From positions 1 through 33,563 of the forward strand of contig DATKAZ010000112.1 in assembly GCA_035514535.1 (NCBI GenBank): a stretch of 33,563 nucleotides of DNA. Direction: 5' to 3'. Shown here piece after piece: positions 30,350-33,563 of the stretch (position 1 is the first letter of the stretch; every line of letters begins with the position of its first letter). Made by a program: the position numbers and the translations under genes. The notes below the pieces were generated by a model. That model did no database searches. It worked only from the letters and a program-made list of their open reading frames with translations, and was not told where the DNA came from. Source of the stretch: XN24 sp035514535. Lineage in GTDB: Bacteria; Pseudomonadota; Gammaproteobacteria; Steroidobacterales; XN24.

Positions 30350-31434
30350 GGTGTTACTCCAGGGTTGAGCAGGCTGTAGGCATAAGCGGCCAGCAGCGAG
30401 CCTGCGACGCCGAGGCCGAGGTAAAGCGCAAATACGGGCGGGCGGGCCAGCGCCCAGACGGCCGCGGCTGCGGGGATGCTGGCGATGCCGCCCGCGACGA
30501 GGAAGGCGAGGCCGACGGCCGGCTGCATGCCGAGCTCGACGAGGCCGCCGACCAGGGGCAGCGCCGCGAAGCCGTTGAGGTAGGCGGGCACGCCGACCAG
30601 CACGGCCAGCGGGATCGCCATCGCCTCACCGCCGAGCACGGCGACGACCGTCTCGGGCGGCAGCCAGGCGACCATCAGGCTCTCGAGCACGAATGCGAAA
30701 GCCATCCAGCGCAGCAGGAACCAGGCGGTCGCGACGGCGTTGTGCGTGAAAGTGCGACGGGACGTCGCGTCGGCCAGCACGTTCCAGCGCACCGGGCCGG
30801 CGGCCGCGACGCTGGCCGTGCCGCCGTCGAACGGGATGCGCAGGGTCTCTCGCAGGTAACCGCGCGCGACCAGGCCGTGCGTCACCGCGCCGCTGAACAG
30901 GCCGATGGCGATCGCGGCCAGCGCCTTGGCGAAGGCGAATTCCAGCCCGAGCGTCGCGGCCGTGAGGGCAAACATATTGGGGTCCATGAGCGGCGAGCTC
31001 AGCCAGAACGCCATCACCGGCGCGAGCGGCACGCCGGCCGCCAACAGGCCGGCGATCACCGGGATGACGCCGCAGGAACAGAACGGCGAGAGCGCGCCAA
31101 ACAGGGCGGCGAGCACGATCATGCGCGCCGGGCTGCCGGTGAATGCGCGCGCCACTAGGCGATCGAGGCCGCTGGCCCTGGCGAACGCCGCGCAGCCGAC
31201 GGAGATCGCCAGCCAGGGCGAAATGCCGAGCAGCGCGCCGCCGGTGAACAGCAGCGAAGTCGCGAGTTGTGCCGGCGCGAGCAGCGCGAGCAGCAGCAGC
31301 ACGACGGCGATGGCCACGAGCGGGGCGTCCGTGCGTCGCACGATCGCATGGAGCGCCCGGCGGAGTGGGCCGGCCGCGGCGCGCGGCGGGCAACCGCAGG
31401 TGGGGAGGGGTTGCGCCAGGATTCGGGTCGGCAT
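30346..31434 (-). CDS. arsP: ArsP-type permease (arsenical efflux)
   Basis: A 362-residue permease of the ArsP/DUF318 family with about eight to ten membrane helices. The key motif FGALSPFCSCGVIPVIAGLL carries the two conserved Cys residues, and PLMDPNMFALTAATLG is typical. N-terminal Cys13/Cys15 (PTCGCPP) add to the thiol content. ArsP exports trivalent organoarsenicals such as methylarsenite. ATG 31434 has AGGA 8 bases upstream; earlier starts overlap arsR. It lies 55 bases after the ArsR gene. Its stop overlaps the microprotein start. Substrate is inferred from family and the ArsR neighbour. Confidence 0.85.
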   Translation of the reverse strand: MPTRILAQPLPTCGCPPRAAAGPLRRALHAIVRRTDAPLVAIAVVLLLLALLAPAQLATSLLFTGGALLGISPWLAISVGCAAFARASGLDRLVARAFTGSPARMIVLAALFGALSPFCSCGVIPVIAGLLAAGVPLAPVMAFWLSSPLMDPNMFALTAATLGLEFAFAKALAAIAIGLFSGAVTHGLVARGYLRETLRIPFDGGTASVAAAGPVRWNVLADATSRRTFTHNAVATAWFLLRWMAFAFVLESLMVAWLPPETVVAVLGGEAMAIPLAVLVGVPAYLNGFAALPLVGGLVELGMQPAVGLAFLVAGGIASIPAAAAVWALARPPVFALYLGLGVAGSLLAAYAYSLLNPGVTP

Positions 31435-31442
31435 ATCTATGT

Positions 31443-31458
31443 TCCTAGGTTTATAGTT
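31443..31458 (-). promoter_or_regulatory. Possible second ArsR operator before the permease
   Basis: On the minus strand AACTA-N6-TAGGA lies 9 bases before the permease start. It matches the AACTA-N6-TAGTT dyad in the arsR promoter in one full arm and three of five bases of the other. It overlaps the permease ribosome-binding site. Confidence 0.45.
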
Positions 31459-31468
31459 ATCAAGAACC

Positions 31469-31498
31469 AAAAAAAAGGCACGGCCACGGTCAGGCCGT
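31469..31498 (-). terminator. Terminator-like hairpin between arsR and the permease
   Basis: Minus-strand ACGGCC/GGCCGT (6 bp, 7-base loop, extendable with a bulge to GG/CC) is followed by eight T. It overlaps the arsR stop codon. It should reduce read-through into the permease, so relative amounts of regulator and permease may be set here. Confidence 0.6.
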
Positions 31499-31810
31499 CC
31501 TGCGGGCACCGAAGGCCGGCAGCGCCACGCCGCGGCAGCAGTCGTGCCTCAGGTACAAAAGCAATTCATTCAGCGCGCGGAAGTCGGCCCGGCAGCGGAT
31601 CACCCGGCCTTCCTTGTCCTGCCGCACGAGCCCGGCTTCGACCAGCTCGCGCAGGTGAAAGGCCACCGTGGACGCAGGCCGGTCGACCAGCGATTGCAGC
31701 TCGCCGACGGCCAGGCCCTCGCCGCCCGACTGCACGAGCAGGCGGAACAGCTCGAGCCGGAGCTCGTGGCCGAGGCTGGAGAAACGCGCGGCGGCGATTG
31801 GGGGGTTCAT
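31490..31810 (-). CDS. arsR: ArsR-family arsenic-responsive repressor
   Basis: A 106-residue winged-helix repressor: MNPPIAAARFSSLGHELRLELFRLLVQ, DRPASTVAFHLRELVEAGLVRQDKEGR. The classical ELCVCDL metal site is absent. Instead Cys91-Cys92 (RHDCCRG) near the C-terminus and Cys73 may bind As(III), similar to the C-terminal site of the Acidithiobacillus ArsR. Binding would release the operator at 31825-31840. The start ATG lies about 3 bases after the predicted transcription start, with no Shine-Dalgarno, so translation may be leaderless. Confidence 0.88.
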   Translation of the reverse strand: MNPPIAAARFSSLGHELRLELFRLLVQSGGEGLAVGELQSLVDRPASTVAFHLRELVEAGLVRQDKEGRVIRCRADFRALNELLLYLRHDCCRGVALPAFGARRTA

Positions 31811-31819
31811 GGATGGAGC

Positions 31820-31847
31820 AATATAACTAGAAAAATAGTTTTGTCAA
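31820..31847 (-). promoter_or_regulatory. arsR promoter with overlapping operator
   Basis: TTGACA (31842-31847), 16 bases, TATATT (31820-31825), all on the minus strand. AACTA-N6-TAGTT at 31825-31840 is a perfect 5-bp dyad in the spacer, ideally placed for an ArsR repressor. Confidence 0.8.
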
Positions 31848-31920
31848 GACGCCGGCTGGACAAGCCCCGCCCGCAGTCTATGCTCGAAAGAAACGCTTAC
31901 TTCGCGGGGGGAGAGGCGTG

Positions 31921-33563
31921 GTGGTTCCGGCGATCGCTGGGCTGATGGCAGCAGCGGCCATTGCGCTGCCGGGAGAAGTCACGGACTTCCTGCCGGGCGA
32001 GATGCTGGAATTCGATCAGCGCGCCGACGAAACCCGCCGTTTCCGCACCAGCCTGGAGGCCGGCCGGGCCTATGTGCTCGAAGTCGACCAGCGCGAGCTC
32101 GACATCATCGTCGAAATCGTCGCGCCGGACGGCACCCGCCGCAGCTTCGATGCCCCCTTGTTGCGCTTCGAGCCGGAGCGCCTGTTGATCGAGCCGGAGG
32201 AGTCCGGGGCGTTTCTCTTCTCGCTGAGTTCCAGGGAATACAAGGGTGGGATGGCGCGCGTTGCGTTGCAGCTGAGCGAACTGGCAAGAGACAGTGATGC
32301 GGATCCGCGCCGAGTCGAGGCGCTCGCCACCGAGACCCGCGCGGCAGAGCTCGCGCATGCCGGTGGAATGGAGAACTGGCGAACGGCCCTGGAAGTCTAT
32401 CGGTCGGCTGCGACTGAGTGGGCCGCGCTTGGGGCAGCACCGGCCGAAGCACGGGCCCGACTTGCAGTGGCCCAACTGCTCTATTGGCGTTTTTCGGAAT
32501 GGCAAGGCGCTGCAAGCGAAGCCGAATCGGCCGCCAATTTGTACGCCGCGCAGGAGGATCGCGGTGGCTTCGCGGGTGCAATTCATGTGCAGGGCGCCGC
32601 GCTGATCGAGTCCGCCGATTTTGACCAGGCTCTCGCACTCCTCGGCACCACAAGGGATATCAGGCGCGCGCTTGGCGAGACCTATGAATATGCACGTGCA
32701 GTCAACGACATCGGGCTGGCCTACGTAACCATGGGGAATTGGAGTGCAGCGCGGCAGCACTTCGGCGAGGCGGCCGAGCACTTGCACACCGCGCAGGAGT
32801 GGGCAGAGGAACTCAAGGCAACGGCCAACATGGCTGCCGTTGACTACTCGCAAGGCAACCTGGAGCAAGCCTTGCAGGCATACCAGCGCACTTTGGACCT
32901 GCTGCGTCCAGGGGAGCTGCCGGCCTGGCGCGCGCAGTTGCTGGACAACATAGCTGCCGCAAACCGGGCCTTGGGCAACGTCGACGCCGCGCTGGCAGCC
33001 TATGCGCGCGCGCTTGTCATTCACGAGGAACACGAATCATTGATCCACCGGGCCCGCTCGTTGAGCGGCATCGGCGTGACGTACTACGGCATCGGGGAAC
33101 TGGAGCGCGCACGAGCCTATCTCGAGCGTGCACTGCCGCTGCGCCGCGACGCGCAGGACCGCCCGGGGCAGGTCTCCACGCTGCTGTTTCTCGGTAATGT
33201 GTACCTGCAGCAGGGCGAGATTGACCAAGCCATCGAGGCACATCGCGAGGCCGTGGAACTTTCGGTTTCGCCACGCGAGCGCGCTCGTGCGCAGGTCATG
33301 CTGGGACATGACCTGGCGGCGGCAGGTCGCAGCGCCGAGTCGCTGGAAATGCTGGCGATCGCGCGCGACACCGCTGGCGAAGCCGGAACTCCGGTGGTGG
33401 CTGCCGATGCGTTGCTGGCGCGAGGCCGCCTGTTGGTCGACCTGCACCGGACGGCAGCGGCCGAGACGGAGCTGCAGCAAGCCCTCCAAGTCTACCGGGA
33501 ACTGGGCTGGTTGACCGGGAAAGCCAAGGCGCTGCACCAGCTCGCCCGTGCGGCACGCGCCAC
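31921..33563 (+). CDS. TPR protein with N-terminal pre-peptidase-like domain, partial (possible CHAT protein)
   Basis: A frame from GTG 31921 runs off the right edge (547 codons). The first 20 residues are hydrophobic and Ala-rich (signal-peptide-like but without N-terminal positive charge); GGAG lies 7 bases upstream. Residues about 20-120 (LPGEMLEFDQRADETRRFRTSLEAGRAYVLEVDQRELDIIVEIVAPDG...) match the bacterial pre-peptidase-like beta domain often found before TPR repeats in CHAT-protease proteins. Six or more TPR units follow (e.g. ALGNVDAALAAYARAL, GELERARAYLERALPL). The C-terminal CHAT domain would lie beyond the window and cannot be seen. An earlier in-frame ATG is absent. Confidence 0.75.
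   Translation, partial: MVPAIAGLMAAAAIALPGEVTDFLPGEMLEFDQRADETRRFRTSLEAGRAYVLEVDQRELDIIVEIVAPDGTRRSFDAPLLRFEPERLLIEPEESGAFLFSLSSREYKGGMARVALQLSELARDSDADPRRVEALATETRAAELAHAGGMENWRTALEVYRSAATEWAALGAAPAEARARLAVAQLLYWRFSEWQGAASEAESAANLYAAQEDRGGFAGAIHVQGAALIESADFDQALALLGTTRDIRRALGETYEYARAVNDIGLAYVTMGNWSAARQHFGEAAEHLHTAQEWAEELKATANMAAVDYSQGNLEQALQAYQRTLDLLRPGELPAWRAQLLDNIAAANRALGNVDAALAAYARALVIHEEHESLIHRARSLSGIGVTYYGIGELERARAYLERALPLRRDAQDRPGQVSTLLFLGNVYLQQGEIDQAIEAHREAVELSVSPRERARAQVMLGHDLAAAGRSAESLEMLAIARDTAGEAGTPVVAADALLARGRLLVDLHRTAAAETELQQALQVYRELGWLTGKAKALHQLARAARA

Noticed and set aside
1..33563. CRISPR arrays, tRNA or rRNA genes, transposases, integrases
   Set aside because: None recognised on reading either strand; no regularly spaced repeats were seen.

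Overview
The window reads as chromosomal DNA of a high-GC Gram-negative bacterium, most likely a gammaproteobacterium. The evidence is a TonB-dependent receptor with an outer-membrane barrel, a TonB-domain protein, an outer-membrane cytochrome-porin, a sigma-54 type regulator, a YfcF-like glutathione transferase, and a large membrane TPR/FlgO-like protein of a type common in marine and soil Gammaproteobacteria. No rRNA, tRNA, CRISPR array, transposase or integrase was seen. The assignment rests on gene content only.

Left part (1 to about 14 kb) is an accessory, toxin-antitoxin-rich patchwork. It starts with a partial membrane-anchored protein, a HEPN-domain protein, a HigA antitoxin whose HigB toxin has been reduced to a 16-residue stub, and a lone DUF2442 protein. 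A more ordinary stretch follows: small membrane protein, FMN reductase, transglutaminase-like protein and two overlapping P-loop GTPases. Then come a Phd/PIN module, an ARPP-1 domain protein, two overlapping NYN nuclease genes, a pair of small unrecognised conserved genes, an EF-hand protein overlapping a lytic transglycosylase, a toxin-like/DUF2283 pair, a HIRAN protein with a twin-arginine signal, and a complete VapBC. Two extra fragments of the HEPN gene's 3' end (2216-2251 and 10992-11105) lie in this zone and point to repeated gene loss and recombination.

Middle part (14 to 23 kb) carries envelope and signalling genes: a TonB-dependent receptor with a strong terminator, a decayed CcdB toxin gene, a Cyc2-like fused cytochrome-porin on the minus strand, a junction where a sigma-54 regulator and a BON-domain gene have each lost one end, an unusual protein combining a receiver-like domain with a membrane segment and TonB domain, and a Kv-type potassium channel. 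An AT-richer, long imperfect palindrome (23240-23405) separates this from the next block.

Right part (23.5 to 33.6 kb) holds a TPR/FlgO-like membrane protein, a YiiX-like cysteine hydrolase, a glutathione transferase, a compact operon of a tandem DUF1538 membrane protein with a P-II-like protein and a CBS protein, a 1-Cys peroxiredoxin, and an ArsR-controlled arsenical permease operon. That operon ends in a translationally coupled 13-residue reading frame, MKTIDDCCPPGCC, whose tetracysteine motif is the most striking small feature of the window. A TPR protein with an N-terminal domain typical of CHAT-type proteins runs off the right edge.
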